A DNA stretch of 24,301 bases from JBBQSU01 sp038234815 (GCA_038234815.1 JBBQSU010000045.1:1-24301), one strand, 5' to 3'; counted from the stretch's first letter, positions 1 through 8,042 are shown. The notes: generated by a model from the letters alone, not told the origin. Numbers and translations: made by a program.

Positions 1-82
1 TTTCTTGTCGAGAAACACCCCCCGCCCGACCCACCCGGTATGGTCCGGTGGGTATGTGGTGAGCTTTTTGCCCCAAAACACC

Positions 83-580
83 GCACCAAACTTTTGGGCA
101 ATTTAAAAATATTTAAAAATTTTAAGTGCTTGTCTAACAAGGGCTTAGCATTTTTGCCCTCCCGAAATCTGGGTGAATTCGCGACAATTCGCGCACCAAA
201 GGACCATAGGGTAGAGGGCTATATTTATGACCAGCAGACAATTGATCGGCTCGACTGCTTTGTTACCCGCCCGCCAAGCGGCGCGGGGTTTCGCCGCGGG
301 GTTCTTGGGCGGTGGTGGATTCGGACTGGGGGAAGCGTTCGGCAAGGCGCAACCTGCAAACGCTCGGTTCGTCGGTCGCGTGTGTGCTGCGGGGTTTTGC
401 TTCCTTGAAGGCATCGGAGGGGCGCAACAAATGGGACCCTCCCAAGACCGCGCCGGACACGGAAACGACCTTTCCGGAACACGCATGGGGCCTGAAGGGG
501 ACCTCTTTGGGACCCCCTTTGGACCCCCTTTTTGCACCCAAGCGGGCGAGAAATATGCAAATTTTCCTGATATTCGACGA
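83..580 (+). repeat. Dispersed compound repeat, copy 1
   Basis: This stretch is recognisably related to 8580-8150 read on the minus strand, with the same blocks in the same order. The AT-rich block shares the 15-mer TTAAAAATTTTAAGT (113-127), followed by an AAGGG-TTAGC-TTTT pattern. Next come 8-bp direct repeats AATTCGCG at 176-183 and 186-193 (period 10). Then a GGACCATAGGG stretch runs into a purine-rich SD-like segment and TATATTTATGACCA, with an ATG at 227. Last are tandem TTTGGGACCCCC-like units (505-533) followed by a run of T. The frame from 227 is open and encodes GTPFGP, as does copy 2, but a large part of it is Gly/Ala/Arg-rich and it later runs through the tRNA, so I do not call a gene. 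The outer limits are approximate. It could be a non-autonomous mobile element or the relic of a small gene family. Confidence 0.7.
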
Positions 581-929
581 AATCCGGTTCGCGGCGACCA
601 AGCGTGTTCGCGAAAGGGTGTTCGACGCTGGGAGAGGCATGTTGGCGACGGTCAGTTCTGCAAGGCCGCCGCCAGTTCGGTCAACGGGGGATCGGCTTGT
701 CACCTTGCGGTGGCTGGCCAGACAGACCTGAATCGGACGATCGGATCTCGGACGGGTTTGCGGGTAGCGGTGCTGGCGGAGAGGGGTACCACGGTCGTTG
801 GGGATCACGGCGGCGAGACCACTCAATTTTCACGGGCGATATTGGGAAATCTGGCGGACGGGAGAACGCAACATTGGCTCGCATCAACATGCATAAAAAG
901 CACAGTGCCGGCTATGGATGAATTTCAGA
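581..929. other. Intergenic stretch, nothing recognised
   Basis: Open frames exist on both strands, but they are continuations of frames through the neighbouring repeat or tRNA, have biased composition and no recognisable motif. I see no RNA gene, tandem repeat or convincing promoter here. Confidence 0.5.
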
Positions 930-950
930 CCCGCTCTTATCCAGCGCGGG
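930..950 (-). terminator. Hairpin downstream of tRNA-Ile, possible terminator or processing structure
   Basis: On the minus strand, about 40 nt after the tRNA 3' end, the segment can form a stem of CCCGCGCT with AGAGCGGG (seven of eight pairs) around a GGATA loop. No T-tract follows, so intrinsic termination is doubtful. Confidence 0.3.
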
Positions 951-989
951 GAGGGACGCAAATGCGTTCGGCGCGAGGAGTGAAAACAA

Positions 990-1063
990 TGGGCCCGAGT
1001 AGATTCGAACTACCGACCTCGTCCTTATCAGGGACGCGCTCTAACCAACTGAGCTACGAGCCC
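990..1063 (-). tRNA. tRNA-Ile (anticodon GAT)
   Basis: Read on the minus strand, this is a complete 74-nt cloverleaf. The acceptor arms GGGCTCG and CGGGCCC pair, with one G-T. The D-arm contains AGTTGGTTAGA, the anticodon stem-loop is CGTCC-CTGATAA-GGACG with anticodon GAT, and the T-arm contains GTTCGAATC. The discriminator base is A and CCA is not encoded. It stands alone rather than in an rRNA spacer, where tRNA-Ile(GAT) often sits, because no rRNA flanks it within the window. Confidence 0.97.
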
Positions 1064-1099
1064 GCCAAAGCACGGTTTGTACCGTGCTGGGGGACGGGA

Positions 1100-1127
1100 A
1101 TTGTAGAGAAACACCCGGTCGGGTCAA
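1100..1127 (-). promoter_or_regulatory. Sigma-70-type promoter of tRNA-Ile
   Basis: The minus strand has -35 TTGACC (1127-1122), a 16-bp spacer and -10 TACAAT (1105-1100). Transcription would start near 1093, giving a 5' leader of about 30 nt before the tRNA. Position and near-consensus boxes make this a good call without experimental support. Confidence 0.75.
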
Positions 1128-1329
1128 GAGAGGTGCGGGTGAGGATTTGTGGCCGGGCGTGGCAATATTTTGTACGTGGTGGCGGACGCAGCGGCGCTGC
1201 CCTTCGGCCTGTGGCCGGACTCGGGCCAGAGGCGAAAGCCACTGAAGGAGGATCGGGCCGGATGGGAATGCCCCCTCGAAAAGTGACCATGCCCCTCGTG
1301 GGCCGGCGGTGGAACGATTTGGAGGTTAT

Positions 1330-1590
1330 ATGAAACAGGCAGCCCCTCAATCAGATAGTCGAAAGACTTTATTCGGGCTGGTCCGGGAGCTGGGCCATTG
1401 GCGCGATGAACATCGACGGGCGCTCGCGGAGATGGGCGCGTGTGCGGTTAAGTTTCGGGCGATGGGTGGACATTTTTTAGGTCGTCGGCCCATTCGGGCT
1501 GCTGGTCGGCGGGCATGCAACAGGCAAAATCGACGGAGGTATCGAATCGGAACCAGTCATGGGATTGATCGGAATCGGCCGGCAGGATGA
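1330..1590 (+). CDS. Possible 86-aa protein of unknown function
   Basis: An ATG at 1330 follows a GGAGG at 1321-1325 with a short 4-nt gap. The first forty or so residues read like a plausible protein, with a mixed polar, helix-prone stretch RKTLFGLVRELGHWRDE. The second half is Arg-rich and lies antisense to the last 143 nt of the DUF58 gene, which weakens the case. I recognise no family. It may be a real short gene whose 3' end overlaps its convergent neighbour, or a chance ORF behind a chance Shine-Dalgarno sequence. Confidence 0.25.
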   Translation: MKQAAPQSDSRKTLFGLVRELGHWRDEHRRALAEMGACAVKFRAMGGHFLGRRPIRAAGRRACNRQNRRRYRIGTSHGIDRNRPAG

Positions 1591-2767
1591 CCAGCCCGCC
1601 ACGGAGTTTATCGGCCAGACTGAGTTGCATGTTGCGGGGGGTCAGTAGCACGCTGGTGGTGCCCGACTCGGCGAGCTGGCGTCCTTGGGCCAGGAGAGCT
1701 TCGGCGGGGTGAGTCTGATTGAGCGGAAGATGCGCCAATGTTGCCAGGAGATCGCGGCGCTGCCTTTTTCCGCGATTAGGCGCGATGGCGACCCAGTGGC
1801 CCGACCAGGCGCACAAGCCCACGGACAATCCCTGGGCCAGGGCGTCGTTGGCCAGTGAAGCGGCGATGGCGACCGACCGCTCGACCAGGATGTGTTCCTG
1901 AAGCGACCGCTCGGTGATAAAGGTATCGACCAGCAACATCAATCGCGGAGGTGAGACTTGCGTCATTTCCTTGCTGACCAGCACGCCCGTGCGGGCCGAA
2001 CGCTTCCAGTGAATCCAACGTGGATTTTCACCGGCGCGGTATTCCTTCACGCCGTAAAACTCGTCCAGACCTCCGCGGCGCGGGCGGATCGTCGGCCCGG
2101 TTTTTTCGGCCGAGAGGCAGAGTTTGATCACCTTGGGATTGACCTTTGCCAGCGCCGGAAAGATGGCGACGGTTTCGTGTTCGCGTCGCTCGATCGCCCG
2201 TTTGATAAAACCGAACGGGAAGCTGGTGCTGAGCTGATGGCGGCCCAGTTCATACAGCCCGCGACGCGTGGGGATGACTTCGACGGGGACCACGGCTTGG
2301 TTCCGGGCGGCTGCATGAAGCACATAGCAGATGGGCTGGCGCGTAAAGCCTTCGGCGCCGTCGAGTTCGGCAATGGTCACCGAAAGACTCGGCCAGAAGA
2401 ACTTGGTGTTCTTGACCTCATAAGTGATAGCGACCACTTCGCCGACGACGAGGTGTTCGGGAATCTTACGGGACATCCGCAGCCCGCGCAGCACCCTGCG
2501 GCTGATCCAGCCGCTGACGAACAAGATGCCGATCATCAGGCCGAAGACGCCGAAAAGGAGGTTGGCCTGAGAATTGATCGCGGCCAGGCCCATGAACATC
2601 ATCATCGAACAATAAACCAGGCCGGTGAGGGAGAAATCGAGGCTGGGCCTGCGGCGCACGGGAGTGGCATGAACGCGCGGTCGCGGTCGCATGAGCGAGG
2701 AAAAAGCGCTGAACCGCTGGCGAGTTTTGCGGCGCTGGTCGGAAGTTGGAAGGGTCGTGGTCGGCAA
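1448..2767 (-). CDS. DUF58 domain-containing protein
   Basis: Membrane-anchored DUF58 protein, the usual partner of MoxR AAA+ ATPases. The family is thought to take part in chaperone-like maturation or assembly at the cell envelope; the exact substrate is unknown. Of 439 residues, about 47-66 and 68-87 are two hydrophobic segments forming an N-terminal membrane hairpin. The family signature lies near 235-268 (DEFYGVKEYRAGENPRWIHW, then a KR-rich stretch), and RLMLLVDT after it begins a VWA-like fold. The start is uncertain. The longest frame begins with TTG at 2767, 45 bp after the moxR stop; an ATG at 2692 would remove an Arg-rich leader of 25 residues and still keep both membrane segments. 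It lies directly downstream of moxR on the same strand and is probably co-transcribed. Confidence 0.9.
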   Translation of the reverse strand: MPTTTLPTSDQRRKTRQRFSAFSSLMRPRPRVHATPVRRRPSLDFSLTGLVYCSMMMFMGLAAINSQANLLFGVFGLMIGILFVSGWISRRVLRGLRMSRKIPEHLVVGEVVAITYEVKNTKFFWPSLSVTIAELDGAEGFTRQPICYVLHAAARNQAVVPVEVIPTRRGLYELGRHQLSTSFPFGFIKRAIERREHETVAIFPALAKVNPKVIKLCLSAEKTGPTIRPRRGGLDEFYGVKEYRAGENPRWIHWKRSARTGVLVSKEMTQVSPPRLMLLVDTFITERSLQEHILVERSVAIAASLANDALAQGLSVGLCAWSGHWVAIAPNRGKRQRRDLLATLAHLPLNQTHPAEALLAQGRQLAESGTTSVLLTPRNMQLSLADKLRGGLVILPADSDQSHDWFRFDTSVDFACCMPADQQPEWADDLKNVHPSPET

Positions 2768-2812
2768 TGACTTGGCCTTGTCGGATAGTAGGCAGGCACC
2801 GGTCCTGCCGGA

Positions 2813-3805
2813 TTAGCGCGGGGCCGGCGTTTTGTCCAGTATCGACTTGAGCACGCGCCCGGTGGCGTTTGCATCGCCATTATGCACATACGTCTTGCTG
2901 ACCACCCGATGCCCCGAGACAGCGATGAAAAGTTCCTTGACGTCGTCGGGCGTGACGAAATCACGCCGGTGGAGCAAAGCCGATGCCTGGGCCGCGGCCG
3001 TAAGGGCCAAAGCCCCGCGCGGCGAAACGCCCAGGTGAAGGTCTTCGTGATGGCGGGTGGCTTCTACGAGATCGAGGATGTAATCGGCGATGGCCAGATC
3101 GAGTTTCACATTCGGCACGCGGTCCTGGAGCATCACCACCTCGGCCGCGGTCATCACGGGCTTGAGCGCGTCCAGCACCGCGCGTCCGGGCTTGGTCAGC
3201 AAAATCTGCCGCTCGCTGGTGCGCTCGGGATACCCCAGGCCGATGCGCAGGAGAAATCTGTCGAGCTGGTTTTCCGGGAGATAGTAGGTGCCCTCGAATT
3301 CGAACGGATTCTGCGTGGCCACCAACATAAACGGGCGATCGAGGGGCATTGTGGTGTTTTCAAAACTCACCTGCTCCTCGGCCATGGCTTCGAGCAAGGC
3401 AGACTGAGTTCGCGGGGTCGTGCGGTTGATCTCATCGGCCAAAACGATGTTGGCGAAGATTGGACCGGGCTTGAAATCGAAATTTTGCGTCTGGGTATTA
3501 TAGATGGAAACCCCGAGCACGTCCGATGGCAGCAGGTCGGGCGTAAGCTGGATGCGGCTGAATTTGCAGTCGATACTGCGGGCCAGCGCACGAGCCAGCA
3601 CGGTTTTGCCCACGCCGGGAACGTCCTCGATCAACACGTGGCCCCGAGCCAGCAGGCCGATGAGCACCAAGTCCACGGCAGCGGCATGCCCGAGGAAGAC
3701 GGTTCGGATGTTGTCTCGCAGTCGATCCAGTAACTGGTATGGCACGATCCACCCGGGTAAGGAATGACCCCGTAACGCTGTTCTACGCCGGACGCATTCT
3801 ACCAT
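2813..3805 (-). CDS. MoxR family AAA+ ATPase
   Basis: Cytoplasmic AAA+ ATPase of the MoxR family, thought to remodel or activate protein complexes together with a DUF58/VWA partner, which is the next gene. Walker A is EDVPGVGKT (residues 60-68), Walker B VLADEINR (121-128), sensor 1 VATQNP (162-167), followed by LPENQLDRFLL with a probable arginine finger at R183. The C-terminal lid follows (VSPRGALAL region). At 330 residues it is near family size. The ATG at 3805 gives an atypical Arg-rich leader. A GTG at 3745 (VPYQLLDRLRDN...) fits the family N-terminus better and would give 310 residues, but neither start has a strong ribosome site. The upstream pseudopilin ends 33 bp before the ATG, so all four minus-strand genes may share one transcript. 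Confidence 0.93.
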   Translation of the reverse strand: MVECVRRRTALRGHSLPGWIVPYQLLDRLRDNIRTVFLGHAAAVDLVLIGLLARGHVLIEDVPGVGKTVLARALARSIDCKFSRIQLTPDLLPSDVLGVSIYNTQTQNFDFKPGPIFANIVLADEINRTTPRTQSALLEAMAEEQVSFENTTMPLDRPFMLVATQNPFEFEGTYYLPENQLDRFLLRIGLGYPERTSERQILLTKPGRAVLDALKPVMTAAEVVMLQDRVPNVKLDLAIADYILDLVEATRHHEDLHLGVSPRGALALTAAAQASALLHRRDFVTPDDVKELFIAVSGHRVVSKTYVHNGDANATGRVLKSILDKTPAPR

Positions 3806-3838
3806 TAAGTACGAATGATTTGCACGCGCGCTCAGGAG

Positions 3839-4603
3839 TTATCGAAGATCATAAAGAGAGTTGTCGGGAGAGAGGAAACCGGTCCCGGGTGCAACGCCCT
3901 GACCCGCGGTCAGAGCGTCGCGCCAGGCGATGCTTTCGGCGTGGCCATCGGCAAAACTGGCGTTGGTTTTTTTGCGGTGCCGAAAGCCCTGGGTTCCGCT
4001 CGTCGTTGGAACCACGCCGTCACTGATAAAGGTGCTGGCCACCGGCGAGCGCATGTATTTGTTGGCACCGGCCGCGTACTGCCCGTCACCAAATAACACC
4101 GTCGCCGACGGACAACGGACTTGGTTTACCTTCGCCGGAGGATCGAACAGCGTTCCCACTTTCCCGCGGCCTATGTAGCTTGTGTTGTAGTTGTATCCGG
4201 TAAACTTCTCAGCCCCTGCGGACATCGATTTCCCGTCAAACGATGGACACTGCTGAACCTCCATGATCGATTGACCAGACCAGAGCAGCCCAGGACGCGC
4301 GGTCTGCGTGTACGGCGGGGCCAGGAGCGTGACGATGGTAAAGTCCCACTGATACGCATAGCCGAGAGTACCGTCGGAATAACCCGGCCCGATCGCCGGC
4401 GGGTAGGAGCCGTTGTACAGGATCGCGTATTCCTGCGCCGCGATCGTCATCTGTCGCAGATTGCTCAGGCACTTGATGCTCTTAGCCGACTCCCGGGCTG
4501 CCACCAGCGACGGGAGCAACAACGCAACCAACAGGCCGATGATCCCGACCACCACAAGCAACTCGATCAGCGTGAAAGCGTTACTTTTTTGACGGTCGAT
4601 CAT
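3839..4603 (-). CDS. Pseudopilin-like protein, type II secretion/prepilin N-terminal domain
   Basis: Secreted protein with a prepilin peptidase cleavage and methylation domain. After a short basic leader, NAFTLIELLVVVGIIGLL (residues 8-25) continues as the hydrophobic N-terminal helix. The residue before the cleavage point is Ala rather than the usual Gly. The C-terminal half has ASFADGHAES, the ADGH-like motif common in the large planctomycete and Lentisphaera pseudopilin families. At 254 residues it has the normal length for these proteins. Their role is not established; proposals include surface fibres or type-II-like export and uptake. It starts 71 bp after the PEP-CTERM gene and is probably read from the riboswitch-controlled transcript. 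Confidence 0.88.
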   Translation of the reverse strand: MIDRQKSNAFTLIELLVVVGIIGLLVALLLPSLVAARESAKSIKCLSNLRQMTIAAQEYAILYNGSYPPAIGPGYSDGTLGYAYQWDFTIVTLLAPPYTQTARPGLLWSGQSIMEVQQCPSFDGKSMSAGAEKFTGYNYNTSYIGRGKVGTLFDPPAKVNQVRCPSATVLFGDGQYAAGANKYMRSPVASTFISDGVVPTTSGTQGFRHRKKTNASFADGHAESIAWRDALTAGQGVAPGTGFLSPDNSLYDLR

Positions 4604-4674
4604 GGCGATTCATCCGGTTGCGGGCAAAACCAATAGTGGATCGCGCGGGCCATGCGCGCCCGCTCGGTCGTGAG

Positions 4675-5595
4675 TCAGGCTCGGCGACGCCGGGCCATGA
4701 ACGACAGCATGGATATCAGCAAAATTCCGCTGGCCGGCTCAGGCACGGACACGACATTCACGCCATCAATGAAGAGGTCCGCCGATTTATAAAAGATCGG
4801 ATCGTTGTAATACCTGCTTGGTAGCGAATTTGCCGTCGAGCCGTCGGCTAAGCGCCAGAGCGGATCACTGATGCGGATGAACTGGATGTCACTGAGACTC
4901 GCAGATTCGGGCACAGCCAACCATGTTCCGCCGGCCGAGCCGTCCAGTAGGGTTGAAATCTGTCCGCTGAACAATCCATCCAACGCCGACACCCCGCCGG
5001 CAAACGGCTTGTCAAAATCGCTTGGCATCAGCGGATCGGGAAAATCATAAGGCGTGGACTGATTGGCATATCCCTGCGTAGGCGTGCTGAAAATGACTCT
5101 GCCCAATGAGACGAACTGCCCCGACGACGCGGCCACCTCCACCACCGCCGATCGCTCGGCGCCGTATTCAGTGAACGCAAAAGTGCGGGCGGGTTTCTCG
5201 GCCCTGCCGGAATACGTCGGGTCGTTCAACGCTGCAGTGGTGAAAATGCCGATCTGCAAGCGACCGGCGACGACGATCGGTTCGGGCAATTGCAGCGTGA
5301 TATGCCCGCCCACCCCCAGGTCGACCAGTTCATTTTCCTCATAAGCGGGGTTAAACGCCGTCACTGGCCCGAGCCAGGAATCGCTGATCCCACTGATGCG
5401 GCTGGGCTGTCCGAGAGCGGCGAGTGGATTGCCATAGCTCTGCCCCGGTGTTTTAAAATTCACCGTCCCCTGTACAAAATCTGGGCTACCGGAAACCGTA
5501 GGAATCGACGAGACAAAAACACCAAACGAACTCGACATCGGCACCATCAAGAAGATCGCCGCTGCCACAAAAAGGGGGGGAAAGGAACGACGCAT
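4675..5595 (-). CDS. PEP-CTERM sorting domain protein under a cobalamin riboswitch
   Basis: Exported protein of 306 residues. It has an N-terminal signal peptide (basic MRRS, then a hydrophobic stretch to about residue 24) and a C-terminal PEP-CTERM tripartite signal: VPEPAS, a hydrophobic helix, then RRRR. In characterised systems this tail is processed by an exosortase, releasing or anchoring the protein at the surface or in the extracellular matrix. The body is Gly/Ser/Pro-rich and beta-like (for example VGGHITLQLPEPIVV). I do not recognise its fold, and no enzyme motif is visible. The ATG at 5595 has GAGGTG about 8 nt upstream. It is the first gene after the cobalamin riboswitch, so a function linked to vitamin B12 capture or B12-dependent lifestyle is an inference from position only. 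Confidence 0.87.
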   Translation of the reverse strand: MRRSFPPLFVAAAIFLMVPMSSSFGVFVSSIPTVSGSPDFVQGTVNFKTPGQSYGNPLAALGQPSRISGISDSWLGPVTAFNPAYEENELVDLGVGGHITLQLPEPIVVAGRLQIGIFTTAALNDPTYSGRAEKPARTFAFTEYGAERSAVVEVAASSGQFVSLGRVIFSTPTQGYANQSTPYDFPDPLMPSDFDKPFAGGVSALDGLFSGQISTLLDGSAGGTWLAVPESASLSDIQFIRISDPLWRLADGSTANSLPSRYYNDPIFYKSADLFIDGVNVVSVPEPASGILLISMLSFMARRRRA

Positions 5596-5855
5596 AACGA
5601 TGCACCTCGTGCCGATTCGCGCGGCACTAAACAGAAAACCCTCGACCAGGCGAGTCGTCGAACGCTATCGACGAAAGGCGCGACCGAGGGCCTGAAGGCA
5701 TCGTTTGCAAATAGACAGCGGGAAAAAACGGCGTGGTGTCGAATGAATTCAAGACCGGCCGGCCCGTGCCTGCAAGCGCATTCAGCCCGGCCGACCCATG
5801 TCTCGCGAGGTCGAATCCGAACGTCCGCCGGCGCAACTTGCGCCGGTCGGCAAAC
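5596..5855 (-). promoter_or_regulatory. Leader RNA between riboswitch and PEP-CTERM gene, with alternative pairing segments
   Basis: This untranslated leader of about 260 nt contains two segments complementary to the 3' edge of the upstream aptamer. On the minus strand, 5760-5751 (GGCCGGTCTT) is fully complementary to 5871-5862. CCTTCAGGCC (5698-5689) pairs with 5865-5856 for 10 bp, and GGTC (5685-5682) with GACC (5869-5866) after a 3-nt bulge. Both would disrupt aptamer helix P1. A T6 run lies near 5730-5725, but I find no strong stem directly before it, so the output (termination or translation control) is open. Confidence 0.5.
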
Positions 5856-6048
5856 CCTTCAGGCCGGTCTTCTGACTCAGGACATTTCGCGCCCCGCCTT
5901 CCCGTCATGCCTTCCGGCAAAACAGTGGCTGAAATGGGGCGAGCGAAAAACAAAGTCCTACTACAGCGGCGCGTCCGTGGCGGAATTAAACCGCACTTCC
6001 CTGGCAGGCCGGAAATCCGGCCCACCGACGAAAAACGTCGCCTGAAGG
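5856..6048 (-). ncRNA. Cobalamin (adenosylcobalamin-type) riboswitch
   Basis: On the minus strand this is a canonical B12 aptamer. P1 is a perfect 9-bp stem closing the element: CCTTCAGGC (6048-6040) with GCCTGAAGG (5864-5856). In between, in order, are the P3-like hairpin GGCCGGATTTCCGGCC, the conserved core GCCAGGGAAGTGCGGTT... and CGCCGCTGTAG. A GCCCC...GGGGC stem then encloses AGCCACTG and GGAAGGC, and the hallmark 3' strand GAGTCAGAAGACCGGCC ends the element. The class represses downstream genes, usually B12 synthesis or transport, when cobalamin is abundant. Here the first gene is a PEP-CTERM protein, an unusual target. Confidence 0.96.
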
Positions 6049-6056
6049 TTCATACC

Positions 6057-6084
6057 AAGGTACTGCCTCGACGGGTAATTGCAA
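6057..6084 (-). promoter_or_regulatory. Candidate promoter of the riboswitch transcript
   Basis: The minus strand has TTGCAA (6084-6079), a 16-bp spacer and TACCTT (6062-6057). Initiation near 6050 would place the 5' end of the RNA right at helix P1 of the riboswitch, which supports the assignment. The boxes are only moderate matches to consensus. Confidence 0.45.
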
Positions 6085-6175
6085 CCCTGTCGGGATCAAC
6101 AATGTATCGGCGCAGTGCCGAACTATTTCTGCGACACCAGCACTCCCGGCCCGGCCATCTCGTCGGGCCAAATGA

Positions 6176-6196
6176 TTGCATTTTCGAAAATTGCAA
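6176..6196 (-). terminator. AT-rich hairpin after the lipoprotein gene, possible terminator
   Basis: About 20 nt beyond the stop codon at 6216 lies a nearly symmetrical sequence: TTGCAATTTTCGAAAATGCAA on the minus strand has TTGCA and TGCAA arms around the self-complementary TTTTCGAAAA. No clean T-tract follows, so termination is uncertain. It could also be a protein-binding palindrome. Confidence 0.35.
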
Positions 6197-6215
6197 TACT
6201 ACTGCGATCGGCAAA

Positions 6216-7979
6216 TTAAGTGGGCGGGACACCGAACGCTGGGTCACTCGGCGCCGCCGGCGTGCCGGGGATCGCTGGGGTGCCTGGCTCTGTAGGCGAA
6301 GCCGGCGCGTTGGGCGAATTTCCCGGCGCCGTCGCCGGGGCGGGGGCCGGTGCCGCCGGGGGTGGCGGCGCGATCTCACTGGGCAACGGCGGCAGCACCG
6401 CCGGCGGGTTGGCCGCCAAGGCCTCATCCCGGGCCTTCACCGCATCACCCAATTTCTGATCGGCCGAATTTTTATCCCCATCCGCCACATTAAACTGTGC
6501 CCAGGCGTAAAGCGTCAGCATCCGCTGAACCTGTGCCGCCGTCGTGCGATCGACCCCACTCGTGCCCTGCGCCACGCTCAAAAATCTGTCACTGGCGGTC
6601 TGGAACGAATGTTCCGTGTCCCGCCGACCGTCTTCCACTTCCTTTTCCAGCCCGGTCTGCTCCATTTCCGCAGGGGCCTTCATATCGGCCTTGACCAGGA
6701 TCGGCGCCAAAATCGTCGATAAATTCTGGCGTTCTTTTGCCGATTGGAAACCCGCCGCCTGTACTTCGGCCAGCGTGCGCTCGGCCATGCCTCGCTGCAA
6801 TTTAAATCCGCCGGCGTCGAGTACCGAAATCAACATCTTCCACGTTGCCGATTCCGGCGCTTTGGCATACGTCTCCTCGCTTTGCTTTTTCTGCAGATCG
6901 GTCCGCAGCATGTCGGCAGCGGTGGCGGCGTCACCGAAATGCGTCGCAGAGTCATTCAGCTTTCGTTCGGCCGTTTCGCGCAGCCTGGCGATATCCGCCA
7001 GCAGCGCGTTCGCCTGCGCGGCTTTTTCCGCCAGCGATTCGGCCGGTACTCCCGCCTGACCTTCGCCCGCCGGCGCGCCCTTGCCTTCAACCAGCGCCTT
7101 CACAATCCCCTTCTGCTCGGCAATTTTCTCTTGCACCTTTGTCCACGCTTGCCCGAGCAACGCCAGCTGCTCTTCGTAAGCCGCAATCGTCTTTTGCAAA
7201 ACCTCCGCCTGCCCCTTTGCAACGCTCAGGTCATGCTCAAGCGGCTTTAAAGCCAACTGGTTCACATCGATCTGGTTCTGCATATTCGCGGCGGCTTTGC
7301 GGAAATCCGCACCCTTCTTATACAGATCCACCGATTCCTGCCCCTTGGCCGCGCTCGATGCCATATCGGCTTGCGAAGCATCGGCCAATGCCTTGTCGAA
7401 ATCCGCCGACAATGCCTTGTTCGCATCCTTCAGTTTGTTGATCTCCCCTTCTAGCCGGGCAATATCGGCCTTGGTGGCCGTCTCCGTGCGAATCACTCCT
7501 TTGCCGGTGGTGATCCATTCGGCCTTGCCTTCAGTCCCGCGGGCGGCAGCCCGTTCGGCTTGCAGCGATGCGACCGTCTTGGCCGGATTGCGTTTTTCAA
7601 ACCCGGCAACCAGTGTGTTGCTGTTGCCAATTTCGCCGGCCAGGCGATTCATCTGCATGACCAGTCGCTGCAACTCGGCGTGTTTCGACATCAACTGGTT
7701 CACATCCAGGTTGGCCGAATCCATTTCAGCCTGACCCAGCGCTGCCCGTGAAACGGCCTTGGATGCCTGCCCCGCCGCTGATTCCCCGATGGTCTTTTCC
7801 AGCGTTGTAATGGCGGCGCTCACGCTGGCATCAGAATAGCCGGCGCGTTTACTGGCGCTGTCCGCGACCGCCTGCTGCACGCGCTTGTCAGCCTTACCGG
7901 TGTCGGTATCGCAGCCGGCGACAAACACCGCCGCCGCAATCAAAAATGCCTTGGTCATCGTTTTTGCATTGGCCTGCAT
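6216..7979 (-). CDS. Predicted coiled-coil lipoprotein with Pro/Ala-rich tail
   Basis: The chosen start is ATG at 7979, giving 587 residues. It has AGGAG 10 nt upstream and begins a proper lipoprotein signal: basic/hydrophobic segment, then FVAGC with the lipidated Cys at residue 23. The mature protein is Ala/Lys/Glu/Gln-rich over several hundred residues with heptad-like patterns (for example the DIARLEGEINKLKDANKALSADF region), so long coiled coils are likely. The C-terminal 70 or so residues are Pro/Ala-rich and low in complexity. No catalytic motif is visible. A role as an envelope-anchored structural or spanning protein is inference. The same frame stays open upstream to 8423, but that extension runs through a promoter-like region and the dispersed repeat, so I exclude it. 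Confidence 0.8.
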   Translation of the reverse strand: MQANAKTMTKAFLIAAAVFVAGCDTDTGKADKRVQQAVADSASKRAGYSDASVSAAITTLEKTIGESAAGQASKAVSRAALGQAEMDSANLDVNQLMSKHAELQRLVMQMNRLAGEIGNSNTLVAGFEKRNPAKTVASLQAERAAARGTEGKAEWITTGKGVIRTETATKADIARLEGEINKLKDANKALSADFDKALADASQADMASSAAKGQESVDLYKKGADFRKAAANMQNQIDVNQLALKPLEHDLSVAKGQAEVLQKTIAAYEEQLALLGQAWTKVQEKIAEQKGIVKALVEGKGAPAGEGQAGVPAESLAEKAAQANALLADIARLRETAERKLNDSATHFGDAATAADMLRTDLQKKQSEETYAKAPESATWKMLISVLDAGGFKLQRGMAERTLAEVQAAGFQSAKERQNLSTILAPILVKADMKAPAEMEQTGLEKEVEDGRRDTEHSFQTASDRFLSVAQGTSGVDRTTAAQVQRMLTLYAWAQFNVADGDKNSADQKLGDAVKARDEALAANPPAVLPPLPSEIAPPPPAAPAPAPATAPGNSPNAPASPTEPGTPAIPGTPAAPSDPAFGVPPT

Positions 7980-8042
7980 GGATGGATCACTCCTGTTGTG
8001 GTTGGATTCTGGCGAAAATCCGTTTTGCCTGCTGGAAAACCA

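Noticed and set aside
227..1333. A 368-codon plus-strand open frame
   Set aside because: It runs through repeat copy 1 and antisense across the whole tRNA-Ile gene and its promoter; the composition is not protein-like beyond the first part.
1958..3733. Long plus-strand frames opposite DUF58 and moxR (1958-2770 and 2882-3733)
   Set aside because: They are antisense shadows of two well-recognised genes, with no motif of their own.
5715..5745. Intrinsic terminator in the riboswitch leader
   Set aside because: A T6 run is present, but no stable stem directly precedes it on the minus strand.
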